Origin: Fodinibius salinus
GTDB lineage: Bacteria > Bacteroidota > Rhodothermia > Balneolales > Balneolaceae
Assembly (NCBI RefSeq): GCF_008124865.1
Contig: NZ_VNHY01000001.1
Coordinates: forward strand, 930,001 to 994,000
Direction: 5' to 3'
Length of the DNA: 64,000 nucleotides
The notes below the pieces were generated by a model. It had not been told where the DNA came from. It made no database searches and saw only the letters and a list, made by a program, of their open reading frames with translations. Shown piece by piece: positions 25,101 to 32,903 of the stretch. The translations under genes were made by a program, and so were the position numbers. Each line of letters begins with the position of its first letter. Position 1 is the first letter of the stretch.

Positions 25101-25777
25101 AATGGGGACAGGAGTCATCGTTGGTCATGACATTGCCACACGGCTACGAAGGTCAAGGACCCGAACATTCATCCGCCCGTTTGGAACGCTACCTACAACT
25201 TTGTGCTGAGGATAATATGCAGGTTGTAAACCTTACCACACCGGCCCAATATTTTCATATTTTACGTAAGCAGGCCAAGCAAGACAATAAGCGACCGTTA
25301 ATTATTATGTCGCCCAAAAGTCTGCTACGTCACCCATTGGCTACTTCGAAAACCGATGATTTGACTGACGGGAAATACCGTCCATTTATTCCCGATCAAG
25401 AAGTGGAAGATAAAAGTAATATCGATCGGTTAGTTCTCTGTTCCGGCAAGGTCTATTATGATCTATATAAACAACGTCAGGAAGAAGAAATTGACAATAT
25501 TGCCATTGCGCGATTAGAACAATTTTATCCCTTCCCTGATGCAAGCGTCAATAATATTTTAGAAGAGTATGACCATGTAGATGAAATTGTCTGGTGCCAG
25601 GAAGAGCCCAAAAATATGGGCGGATGGACGTTTGTTGCTCCACGAATTATGCAAGAGCTTCAAGATGGACAAAATCTGCGATATGCTGGACGACAGGCTT
25701 CAGCTTCTCCCGCAACCGGACAGAAAAAGGTGCACAAGGTAGAACAAGAAAAACTGGTTAACGAAGCTCTGCATTAA
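22118..25777 (+). CDS. kgd: Fused 2-oxoglutarate dehydrogenase E1 / succinyltransferase-like E2 (Kgd/OdhA type)
   Basis: A 1219-residue enzyme of the TCA cycle that decarboxylates 2-oxoglutarate with thiamine diphosphate. Residues 1-45 match the E1o N-terminal helix (LESIFGPNSALVEELFNQY). A Ser/Gln-rich linker follows. Residues about 115-330 are an E2 acyltransferase core with D307-H308 (YDHRVIQGAESG). Residues about 370-1219 are the E1 part, with HGDAAFSGQGVVAETLNMS and the TPP motif GDNPEEAVHA...GFRKHGHNEGDEPAF. There is no lipoyl domain. This matches actinobacterial Kgd/OdhA rather than separate SucA and SucB. The start codon is TTG at 22118; a TAA stands four codons upstream and no ATG lies between. 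Confidence 0.93.
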   Translation: MKSLESIFGPNSALVEELFNQYKADPSSVPNHWRQYFDEVEGVDTSQQVAAKTPKPDNGDSSQASVTSSQQQAKPSTRSSADQQEEEVSIPSGATLEKIKGVSSKIVDNMDDSLDVPTATSVRSLPMRMLIEDRAIINRHLKKRNEPKSSFTHYIAWAIVKALEEFPNMNNSFVRKDGEPFKVIPDQVNLGLAIDVQNKDGSRNLLVPNIKGVDKMNFKEFLYAYSDLIDKARNGNLGISDFEGTTLTLTNPGMIGTVQSVPRLMKTQGAIIATGAIDYPAEYQSMPQEMINKLGISKVMNITSTYDHRVIQGAESGSFLKKVHSLLNGEENFYSEIFEDLEIPYDPLPYGEDNYTGQLDSGSASLEENKRATAVMNLINMYRTRGHILADLDPLSDEPGHSPELELEYYGLSLWDLDREFYCGGLGGNEKATLREIINLLRETYCGKIGAEFMHILDLDERNWLRERMESTTNTPDLDKDQKEDILHKLNQAMAFEQFLHKKYIGHKRFSLEGADTLIPMMHHMLEKAGEGQVEKIFMGMAHRGRLNILVNILNKPYRKVFADFEGNLDPDSIQGSGDVKYHLGSKGTYETQAGEDIDIELMPNPSHLESVNPVVEGATRATQDHEGEDAEKSNVPVLIHGDAAFSGQGVVAETLNMSQLDAYKTGGTVHIIINNQIGFTTLPEDGRSTKYASDLAKAIMAPIFHVNGDNPEEAVHAMQLAFEYRQKFGKDVVIDLIGFRKHGHNEGDEPAFTQPGMYKEIDNHPTVRDIYTERLLQNGEFTEEEMQEIFDEFDELLRDAFDDAKNASPLEVTDDMIERHEMSQKDWPDFPDTTYPEEELKDIAVKLNTVPKNFDANPKLLKQLAKRAEIVDQNKDQIDWGFAEALAFGSLLKKGTTVRLTGQDAERGTFSHRHAILHGTQTDQQFTPLNNLSDEQAPFYPYNSLLSEFSCVGFEFGYSATKLDALVIWEAQFGDFANGAQIPMDQFISASEAKWGQESSLVMTLPHGYEGQGPEHSSARLERYLQLCAEDNMQVVNLTTPAQYFHILRKQAKQDNKRPLIIMSPKSLLRHPLATSKTDDLTDGKYRPFIPDQEVEDKSNIDRLVLCSGKVYYDLYKQRQEEEIDNIAIARLEQFYPFPDASVNNILEEYDHVDEIVWCQEEPKNMGGWTFVAPRIMQELQDGQNLRYAGRQASASPATGQKKVHKVEQEKLVNEALH

Positions 25778-25790
25778 TTAGTGATCACAT

Positions 25791-25880
25791 AACCATGACA
25801 AGTTTTTAGAACTTGTCATGGTTGATTAGTTATCTCCTCAAGACTATTTGGCATTGTAGCTCTGCTGCAATGCCTTTTTT
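25791..25880 (+). terminator. Two hairpins ending the kgd transcript
   Basis: The first has perfect 14-bp arms at 25791-25804 and 25810-25823 (AACCATGACAAGTT / AACTTGTCATGGTT) without a T-run. The second, GGCATTGTAGC TCT GCTGCAATGCC at 25850-25874, is followed by TTTTTT and is a classic intrinsic terminator. Confidence 0.85.
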
Positions 25881-25913
25881 ATTTCTCAAAAAATACGCTA
25901 TAGCATAAAAAAA

Positions 25914-26149
25914 GAGGCTGTCCGAAAAGTCTCAATATAAGTTTGAATACATTAATAATGTAGGCGTTAGAAGAAAAAAAAGGACAATCCTCCTGTCCTC
26001 CTTCTCCAAGGAGGAACGCAAGATTGGAAAAGGTAGCCCTAGAATGAGCATCTATAAAATCCCTCTTGGAGAAGAGGGATTTAGGGAGATTGATCACGCC
26101 TTAGTTATTTAGGGGACGTTTACCTTCATTGGACTTTTTGGGCAACCTC
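25914..26149. mobile_element. MITE-like element with imperfect terminal inverted repeats
   Basis: The left end GAGGCTGTCCGAAAAGTC (25914-25931) and the reverse complement of the right end GAGGTTGCCCAAAAAGTC (26132-26149) match at 15 of 18 bases. The 236-bp body has no transposase. Inside are two hairpin arms, CCTCCTTCTCCAAGGAGG and CCCTCTTGGAGAAGAGGG, which can also pair with each other. Ends of the form GAGGCTGTC..AAAAGTC are common for insertion sequences in this group of bacteria. No clear target duplication was seen. An open frame inside (minus strand, about 72 codons) is not believed to be a gene. Confidence 0.55.
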
Positions 26150-26163
26150 TTCAAATCACTATC

Positions 26164-26195
26164 AACATAGGAAGTTTTCTGAAACTTCCTATGTT
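26164..26195 (-). terminator. Hairpin downstream of folE2
   Basis: Perfect 14-bp arms AACATAGGAAGTTT / AAACTTCCTATGTT enclose TCTG. It lies 34 bp past the folE2 stop and has the same shape as the first hairpin behind kgd, so it probably ends the folE2 mRNA although the T-run is poor. Confidence 0.65.
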
Positions 26196-26228
26196 CAGAA
26201 CCAATTATGAGTATATAGATAGGTACTT

Positions 26229-27128
26229 TTAACGCAAGCCATTCTTCACTCCTTTACAAATGCGGCTGACGGCATCGTGGCTGTGCAAGCTCTCCATATG
26301 TACACAGCGAACAACAAAATCGTAAATGCACTCTTCGTCATTTAGTTCTTCGTAGAGTAGTCGTGCCGCATCTTCCACAAATTTTTGATAGGCGCCATTC
26401 ATTTCTGCAAAGGCCTGTTCATCTTCGCGCTTTACCATCACCTGCGTTTCAGTCATTAGTGCTTCTCGGCAATGGCTTACCAAGTCTTCCACAAAAAGCT
26501 CATCAGTAAGCTCTACCGTTAAGCTTGCTACACTTCGCTGACTGTGAGGAATACTAGCCACCTCTCTCTGTTCGCGTGCATGCTCTGAAAGCTCATATGA
26601 GCAGGGACATGCACTACTATATTCAAAATCTAAATGCATAAACTTTCGGAATCTACCCTCAGCATCTATAGTGCCTTCAATGGAAGTTGTATAATACTGA
26701 TACCCTTCCAAGCCCGACCGCAGACTTTCCTGCATAATGGGATAGTTAAACGATAATTTTAGATATGCAGAATGAGTATCAAGGTCTTCTCGGTATGTTT
26801 GAAGCACCTTTTCAAGCTTATCCGGATGAAAAACATCATCCTTAAAGTCATAAAATGACCGCATAATACGACTCATATTTATTCCTTTCTTGCCGGCTTC
26901 GAGGCCCACATATCCGCTGACGGAGGTCTCCAACGTAATAAGCTCACCGTCGGGACGAGGATATTTTAACGGCAGCTTAAAATCAGAAATACCTACTTGC
27001 TGGATAGGAACATCTGCACCTTCAATGAGTGATGCCGGTCCATTTTGAAGATCCGGCAGACTATCTTTATAGCTTTCGGATGCAATAAATGTAGGATCGT
27101 AATATTGTTTCAATTTGGTGGATAACAT
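26229..27128 (-). CDS. folE2: GTP cyclohydrolase FolE2 (type IB)
   Basis: A 299-residue enzyme of the T-fold type that converts GTP to 7,8-dihydroneopterin triphosphate, the first step toward folate, biopterin and queuosine. Typical features are VGISDFKLPLKYP near residues 45-58, SGYVGLEAGKKGINMSR (about 90-105), the conserved SACPCSYEL block (about 172-180) carrying the metal-binding Cys, and a C-terminal CVHMESLHSHDA. The IB type can use metals other than zinc and often replaces FolE1 under zinc shortage; no Zur site was recognised upstream. It lies 20 bp downstream of the PTPS/QueD homologue and is co-transcribed with it. Confidence 0.93.
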   Translation of the reverse strand: MLSTKLKQYYDPTFIASESYKDSLPDLQNGPASLIEGADVPIQQVGISDFKLPLKYPRPDGELITLETSVSGYVGLEAGKKGINMSRIMRSFYDFKDDVFHPDKLEKVLQTYREDLDTHSAYLKLSFNYPIMQESLRSGLEGYQYYTTSIEGTIDAEGRFRKFMHLDFEYSSACPCSYELSEHAREQREVASIPHSQRSVASLTVELTDELFVEDLVSHCREALMTETQVMVKREDEQAFAEMNGAYQKFVEDAARLLYEELNDEECIYDFVVRCVHMESLHSHDAVSRICKGVKNGLR

Positions 27129-27148
27129 TCGTTTGAACTACAGTTGAT

Positions 27149-27601
27149 TTAACTTTTTACAGGAACTTCTTTGTCCAAAAGATATGGACAATATTTTGCT
27201 GAATTTCGTTCGGTTTCTTCTAGTTCTACTTCGTACAAAAAACCATTCTCATCCGTTGCTTCCCGGATGGGTATTTCTATCTGTTCAAAAAAAGCTTTAA
27301 CCAGGTTTTCTGTTGAGGGCATAATACCGTCTAGAAAGTCAACGTCCAGGTTTAAATTTTTATGATCACATTTTTCAATAATGTGTAATTGAATAATATC
27401 TTTCAGTTCAGAAAGATCAATAACATAACCGCTTTCAGAATCAGGAATGCCGGCAACGGTCACTTTTATAATATAATTATGTCCGTGCCAATTTTCATGA
27501 TTGCACTTCCCAAATTTTTCCTTATTCCATTGATCTGATTTATCTGGGTTATGTAACCGGTGTGCAGCGTTAAAATGTGCTTTACGTGTGACGAAAACCA
27601 A
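27149..27601 (-). CDS. 6-pyruvoyl-tetrahydropterin synthase / QueD family protein
   Basis: A 150-residue T-fold enzyme acting on dihydroneopterin triphosphate, the product of the next gene's enzyme. Zinc ligands are the His of FNAAHRL and the pair in NWHGHNY; the catalytic Cys lies in FGKCNHENWHGH. The C-terminal half has CDHKNLNLDV and the E-rich strand VELEETERN. The product could be 6-pyruvoyl- or 6-carboxy-tetrahydropterin; sequence alone does not decide. The longer spacing between the Cys and the HGH motif resembles the PTPS-like rather than the short QueD form. The start is TTG at 27601; no in-frame ATG precedes the conserved VTRKAHFNAAH segment. Confidence 0.85.
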   Translation of the reverse strand: MVFVTRKAHFNAAHRLHNPDKSDQWNKEKFGKCNHENWHGHNYIIKVTVAGIPDSESGYVIDLSELKDIIQLHIIEKCDHKNLNLDVDFLDGIMPSTENLVKAFFEQIEIPIREATDENGFLYEVELEETERNSAKYCPYLLDKEVPVKS

Positions 27602-27720
27602 AATTATATCTGTTACATTGGTTAATGGTGAACTTTTACAACGATTCTGAAATTTTGAAGGTTCCCTTCGACTAAAATCAAATTAAGTTATTATTTGAGG
27701 CTATTATTATCAACTTGCTT

Positions 27721-27758
27721 AAAATAAAAAAAGGAGGCCCCGAATCAACGGCACCTCC
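27721..27758 (-). terminator. Intrinsic terminator of the TonB receptor gene
   Basis: On the minus strand GGAGGTGCCG, a 6-base loop, and CGGGGCCTCC form a stem with two mismatches, followed by TTTTTTTATTTT. It lies 80 bp after the stop codon of the receptor gene. Confidence 0.85.
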
Positions 27759-27837
27759 CTGTGATCAGCACACCTCACACATTGCATGTGAGATATTTGT
27801 ATAAGACTATGCGCCCAGTAAAATTTCTTTATTTATC

Positions 27838-30774
27838 TTAAAATGAATACTTAAATCCCAAACTAACATTTCGGCCGGGATTAAACCGGCTGTACACCTG
27901 ATCCTCGGCACGGAATCCCTGATACATTTCTTCTCTTTTTTCACTGAGAATATTAGAGATATTGAGGCTTACAGATGCAGCCCCAAACGACTTATTCAGA
28001 TTAAACCGCAGACTGTGAAAAGGATCAGAATACACATCAGGAAAAATACCTCCCCCCACAAGCACGAGTGTTTCTCCTTTCACATTGTAAAACAACCCCG
28101 TATCAAAACCAATTTCAGGATTTTCATAAGTCAACCCTGCGTTGATGATATAGGGTGCCTGACCAGCCATTTGGCGCTGATCATCTACATTTTGTCCCTG
28201 CCGCTGATAATCTTTTCTAGCCTGAAACTCATCCTCAGTCATTTTAATTTGTGACTTCACAACAGTTACATTACCGTTAAAGCCGATATTTTCAAATGCA
28301 GAAGAAATAAATTCTAATGATTTTCGAATCTCCAGTTCAGCTCCAAATACCTGGCCATTGCCGACATTTCGCGGCTGATATTCACTGGTAGTCGGTGAAT
28401 TTCGTAACCGAACAAGTTCGATGGGATCCTTGAATAATTTGTAAAAAGCACTGACAGACAACATCTGGTTGCGACTAAAGAATTGTTCCCAGCGGAAGTC
28501 AAAATTTTGAATACGTGTTTCCGTCAGGTTTCCATCCCAAGTACAATTTTGCCCGTTCGTATCACAGCCAATTTGAAATAGTCCTCCATTAAACCTCCGA
28601 TTAGAAATAGGATCCAGAATTTGTGCAAAAGATAATTCTCGAAAAGAAGGGCGAGCAATCGTCTTTGAGTACGAAAATCGAAAGTTCATATCTTTGGATA
28701 ACGAATAGGTGACATTGGCAGACGGGAAAAAATCAAGTGCATCCAGCACTTTAGCATCATCCAGATTTCTTGCATTCTGATCACCTTGTGCAAATCTAAC
28801 TGATCGACCGGTATGACGCTGCACATATTTTTCGGCCCGAACACCTACATCGGCTTTTATATTTTGGGATAGACTGAATTCGTTTGAAATATAGAATGAT
28901 GACTTTTGCACATTTGAGCTGTAGGCATTGGGGTTGGGCTCAATGTTACCGGACTGATAATATATTACACCATTACTGCCTCCGCCGTAAATATTTTCAT
29001 CCACCAGTATCTCTGAGGGATCACCTGTCCAATTGGGCTGGTTACCAAAAAACGCCATATCATAAGAGAGGATTTCATAATCACGCTGCTTGTATACATG
29101 GCTTCCACCAAACTTAAATGTGGCAGTCTCTCCCAGTAATTTATACTCTTTACTAATGTTAACACGTCCTACCAAATTTGTTTCATCCATAGATCTCCAA
29201 AGCCTGCTTGGGTATCCCCCTGCTCCGGCGTTAAAAACGTAATTGGGATTAGGCTCCTGCCCACTCAGCGTATAAGTTACATTTCGTACATCAGGATCCT
29301 TCATTTCGGAAAGCGTTGGAGACAACCGCCAGTCAATTTCCCATTTCCCATCCTTAAAATAGTGGGTGCCATTTAACATTGCATTGGTAATACTTCGCTC
29401 ACCGTATTCCAGATTATGCGAATCACCCAAATATCCTGATTGCCCGGGTGCACTTTCACTATTATTAATAAGAAAATTTGTAGCTTTTCGCTCACCGTTC
29501 TGTAAGTGCATACCAGTTAATTTATATTTGGATCTGGCAGTTTTAAAGGCGATACCCGCTAATCCTCCCAAAAGCACATTTTTTTCTGAAACTTTGCCAT
29601 TCTGCGTATTTGCTCTTACTAACTCTGTTTGCCCAGGATCAGAAGGTACTTGATACTCACCAAAACTGTAATTATTGAAATGATTACTTGAATGTTTGTA
29701 AGTACCAGAAAATACATAGCCGAGCTTGTTCTCACTGCCCACATCAAATTGATTACCCAATGATAACCCCAAGGTATAGTCCATAGCATTGGTTGATTTT
29801 GTGGGTCCCAGTTTAGAATTAAAACTGTTTACAAAGTTGTACACCTGATCATCAGAAGCTCCGCTGATAGGAGTAGGAATATCATTCTGATTTTCTTTGG
29901 CAAGTTCAGGTAATGCCCGTGCCCCGCTGTCAAAACCCAAAAAATCAGTTTTACTTCCGCTGTTCGTCAAAAAATTGTTATTAAAATGCATTGCGGGATT
30001 ATAATTAGTACTGGCCGAAACATTAAATATTGGTTTCTCGGGAAAATCAATCGTTTCGATATTTACAATACCCCCCGTAAAATCAGCTGGTAATTCTGCA
30101 GTGGCTGTTTTGTTAATTACCATATTTTGTATCAAACTGGTGGGAAAAATATCTACCTGCAGGCTGTTTTTTGTAGGATCTAAACTCGGGATTTCAACAG
30201 AATTCAGCATTGTTTTGGTATATCGGTCTCCTAACCCTCGTACATATACATATTTGCCACCCTGTATAGAAACACCTGTTACTTTTTTAAGGGCATCAGC
30301 AGCATCTGAAGCACCCGTTTGGGTAATTGTTTCAGAAGAAATTCCATCCAAGAAATTAGGTGAGTTTTTCTTCTTTGTCAGTAAAGCCGCTTCCGAAATG
30401 TTGATCGATTCGGCAGAGACAACAACTTCCTCCATATGTTCTGTCGCTGTCTGCAGTTGGATATTATCTACTACGGTTACTTCTCCCGGAGCAACGTCAA
30501 TATCCCTTACCGTCATCGATTCATAGGAAATATAAGAAAGACGAAGATCGTACGTACCTGAGGGAACTTTTATATCAAACTTCCCATCCAGATCGGTACT
30601 TGCACCATTCGAGGTACCTTTAACAAGTATATTAACACCGACAAGCGGTTCTCCATCTGCAGCGTCGGTTACCGTTCCGCGAATAGTGCCTTGTTGAGCA
30701 TATAACACACTGGTTATGCTAAGGCACATAATAATCAAAAATAATTGTTTAAAATTTTTCATGGGACTGATCAC
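27838..30774 (-). CDS. TonB-dependent outer-membrane receptor
   Basis: A 978-residue receptor. The start may be M1 (30774) or M5 (30762, MKNFKQLF), which gives the better signal peptide ending VLYAQ. Residues about 28-110 form a carboxypeptidase-regulatory-like domain (GTIRGTVTDAADGEPLVGVNI). The plug domain follows (about 125-235, with TGASDAADALKKVTGVSIQGG...YVRGLGDRYTKTMLN), then the 22-strand barrel ending in a C-terminal Phe (LGFKYSF). It uses the proton force delivered by ExbB/ExbD to import a bound substrate. No SusD-like gene is adjacent; instead a beta-helix lipoprotein gene lies 90 bp upstream. The substrate is unknown. Confidence 0.93.
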   Translation of the reverse strand: MISPMKNFKQLFLIIMCLSITSVLYAQQGTIRGTVTDAADGEPLVGVNILVKGTSNGASTDLDGKFDIKVPSGTYDLRLSYISYESMTVRDIDVAPGEVTVVDNIQLQTATEHMEEVVVSAESINISEAALLTKKKNSPNFLDGISSETITQTGASDAADALKKVTGVSIQGGKYVYVRGLGDRYTKTMLNSVEIPSLDPTKNSLQVDIFPTSLIQNMVINKTATAELPADFTGGIVNIETIDFPEKPIFNVSASTNYNPAMHFNNNFLTNSGSKTDFLGFDSGARALPELAKENQNDIPTPISGASDDQVYNFVNSFNSKLGPTKSTNAMDYTLGLSLGNQFDVGSENKLGYVFSGTYKHSSNHFNNYSFGEYQVPSDPGQTELVRANTQNGKVSEKNVLLGGLAGIAFKTARSKYKLTGMHLQNGERKATNFLINNSESAPGQSGYLGDSHNLEYGERSITNAMLNGTHYFKDGKWEIDWRLSPTLSEMKDPDVRNVTYTLSGQEPNPNYVFNAGAGGYPSRLWRSMDETNLVGRVNISKEYKLLGETATFKFGGSHVYKQRDYEILSYDMAFFGNQPNWTGDPSEILVDENIYGGGSNGVIYYQSGNIEPNPNAYSSNVQKSSFYISNEFSLSQNIKADVGVRAEKYVQRHTGRSVRFAQGDQNARNLDDAKVLDALDFFPSANVTYSLSKDMNFRFSYSKTIARPSFRELSFAQILDPISNRRFNGGLFQIGCDTNGQNCTWDGNLTETRIQNFDFRWEQFFSRNQMLSVSAFYKLFKDPIELVRLRNSPTTSEYQPRNVGNGQVFGAELEIRKSLEFISSAFENIGFNGNVTVVKSQIKMTEDEFQARKDYQRQGQNVDDQRQMAGQAPYIINAGLTYENPEIGFDTGLFYNVKGETLVLVGGGIFPDVYSDPFHSLRFNLNKSFGAASVSLNISNILSEKREEMYQGFRAEDQVYSRFNPGRNVSLGFKYSF

Positions 30775-30812
30775 TAATAGTCGTTAAAAAATTGTGTGCT
30801 GTTATTAAAAAG

Positions 30813-30844
30813 AAGCTTGCCTTTGAATATCCAAAGGCAAGCTT
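30813..30844 (-). terminator. Hairpin between the beta-helix lipoprotein and the TonB receptor
   Basis: Perfect 13-bp arms AAGCTTGCCTTTG / CAAAGGCAAGCTT with a 6-base loop, followed on the minus strand by CTTTTTAATAA. It lies between two genes of one likely operon and could reduce read-through into the receptor gene. Confidence 0.75.
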
Positions 30845-30864
30845 TTGGAGTTTAGATACGTTTT

Positions 30865-32376
30865 TTATTCGAGTCCAATATCAGAAAGTGCATCAGATTG
30901 GCTAGCCCATGTCCAGCTAAACACGCTCACATCGGCACCAATAGAGGCCGAAGAAACATCTGCAACTTCGGTCACTTCACTCTGCAATCCAGAGGGAAAA
31001 TAATCTGACTTGGTTAAGCCTGAAGGGATAACGGCTTCTATAGACGTAATTGCAAAACCGTTCGTGTTGGAAGCATAGTTTGAGTAATCACTAGAAATTG
31101 TATTATCAGCACTTCCACCACTCGTTGTTGCAAGTCCAAAGAATAGGATATTACTAACATTAACATTCGTATTTGCATCAACATCAATCATTTCGGAACC
31201 GTTATTTTCAACAAATGCTGATACATTTTGAATGGTATGAGCATTACCGCTTGGGTTGGAACCTTCTGGGCCATCCAGCTCCAAAGTAGAACCGCTGGGA
31301 CTTAGCGTCACAACATTATCAACAGTTCCCTGCCAATCCTGATCGGTATCAAGAGCATCGTCACCGTTATTCCAAACCAAGACATTCGTAACGTCCACCG
31401 TACCGCCGAACCATTCAATGCCATCATCCTGGTTGGCTACAACTTCGATATTTTCTATTGTAGTACCGGTACCAACGCCACCAAGTGAGAGTCCATTAAT
31501 CTCATTACCCTGACCAATGTTGGTTCCTCCGTGGCGAATGGTTACATACGTCAGAGAACCAGAACTGTCTCCAGCATCATTTCCACCATACAATCCGTTT
31601 TGATCTGTACTTGGAATACCTTCAATGGAAGCTGGGCTACTTGAAGCAGAAATAGGTGCATTGCCTAATACCAAAACACCGCCCCAAAGTCCACGTTGAC
31701 TTGAATCTAAATTAGGACTGCTAAAGTTGCCGTTGTTCACCATATCGTGGGTGATCTCATCGGCTACTGAGGTAAATATTATCGGTGCATTTGCTGTACC
31801 GTTTGCATTAAGTGTAGCATCTCGTGCAACGAGCAATGCTGTTGCGTTCGTACCAGATCCGGCCTCTCCTTTTATGATGGCTCCGCCTTCAATTGTTAGT
31901 GTAGCTCCGCCTTCAACCGCGATTCGACCAGACAAGATATACGTTTTATCATCTTCCCAAGTTGTGTCGCTGGTAATATTATCAGTTACAGTAACTTCAG
32001 TCTGTTCATCTTTAACCGAAACCACTGCAGTAGCATTATTGCTCATTCCCTCTGTATCTGTGACTGTTACTTCAACGGATCCGGCCCCAGCTTGATTACC
32101 GGTGTAGTTTATAACAATATCTCCGCTTGTATCTCCTGAATTGGGCTCAGAAGAAATTGTTGCGTCACCATTGTTGGCGGTAACACTGGCTGATTCATAC
32201 CCAGCATCAGCAGTAACACTGAATGTTAAGTCAACAGATTCTCCGGTCAACACCTTCTGTGCATCCGGTTCTGTTACGCTAGGTGCATTAGAACTGCTAG
32301 ATGTAGAATCATCATTACAGGATATGAATAAAGTAAATATCAGCGCTAGGCTAATAGTATATTTTAGTATCTTCAT
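30865..32376 (-). CDS. Secreted lipoprotein with a right-handed beta-helix
   Basis: A 503-residue protein with a lipoprotein signal ending LFISC (Cys20), a Ser-rich linker and an Ig/cadherin-like domain (about 35-125). Then comes a long parallel beta-helix of short repeats such as ILSGRIAVEGGATLTIEGGAIIKGEAGSG with the acidic turns DQNGLYGGNDAGD and NNGDDALDTDQDW, which may bind Ca2+. Proteins of this type occur next to TonB receptors without SusD in this group and probably act as the surface partner that captures the substrate; that role is inference. It is the first gene of the pair. Thr, Asn and Gly are enriched, as expected for a secreted protein. Confidence 0.85.
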   Translation of the reverse strand: MKILKYTISLALIFTLFISCNDDSTSSSSNAPSVTEPDAQKVLTGESVDLTFSVTADAGYESASVTANNGDATISSEPNSGDTSGDIVINYTGNQAGAGSVEVTVTDTEGMSNNATAVVSVKDEQTEVTVTDNITSDTTWEDDKTYILSGRIAVEGGATLTIEGGAIIKGEAGSGTNATALLVARDATLNANGTANAPIIFTSVADEITHDMVNNGNFSSPNLDSSQRGLWGGVLVLGNAPISASSSPASIEGIPSTDQNGLYGGNDAGDSSGSLTYVTIRHGGTNIGQGNEINGLSLGGVGTGTTIENIEVVANQDDGIEWFGGTVDVTNVLVWNNGDDALDTDQDWQGTVDNVVTLSPSGSTLELDGPEGSNPSGNAHTIQNVSAFVENNGSEMIDVDANTNVNVSNILFFGLATTSGGSADNTISSDYSNYASNTNGFAITSIEAVIPSGLTKSDYFPSGLQSEVTEVADVSSASIGADVSVFSWTWASQSDALSDIGLE

Positions 32377-32903
32377 AATTTATATGATGTGATTGTTTGG
32401 GTTATGGATTAATTGAGTAGTCGAACTTACAGGACGGGGATTAGCATTGAATAAAATCAGTGTTACCAAATCGTTATTTCGGATGAACAATACCAGATGA
32501 GCGAAACAGGAAATTCCAAGAGTACTATATGGAGGACGATATAATGGAAATTCCATTGAAATAAGATCTATTGGCTGTGCTGATTTTATCTTGCCTGTAT
32601 TCTGACTAACACATCCAAGTATAACAGACCCATGTTGCAAGAATATTATGAGGTAATTATCCGTCTGTTACGCTAATTTTAAGCCAATGTTAAGAAGCGA
32701 AGGGAAATTCAAACATCGGTGTTTACCACCGATATTGTGATACAAATTCCATTATTTAAGAAAAGATATTACCTTAAAGCAAGCTCTATAAAGGTAAGAC
32801 CAACTATACAGTCAACTATTATAAATTACTCTAAGGAATAGTAAAACTATTTACAAACAATACAGTCTCCTAATGAATACTCTTTTGCTACTAAAGGGAC
32901 AAA
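32377..32903. other. Intergenic region between thiL and the receptor operon
   Basis: A 527-bp gap that should hold the promoter of the beta-helix/TonB operon and the end of the thiL transcript. An 86-codon minus-strand frame (32380-32640) has no family features. No riboswitch, tRNA or strong hairpin was recognised. Confidence 0.4.

Noticed and set aside
25879-26097. 72-codon frame with a LGEGGQEDCP motif
   Set aside because: It lies inside the MITE-like element and arises from its palindromes.
32380-32640. 86-codon minus-strand frame upstream of the beta-helix lipoprotein
   Set aside because: No signal, domain or plausible start; it occupies the likely promoter region.
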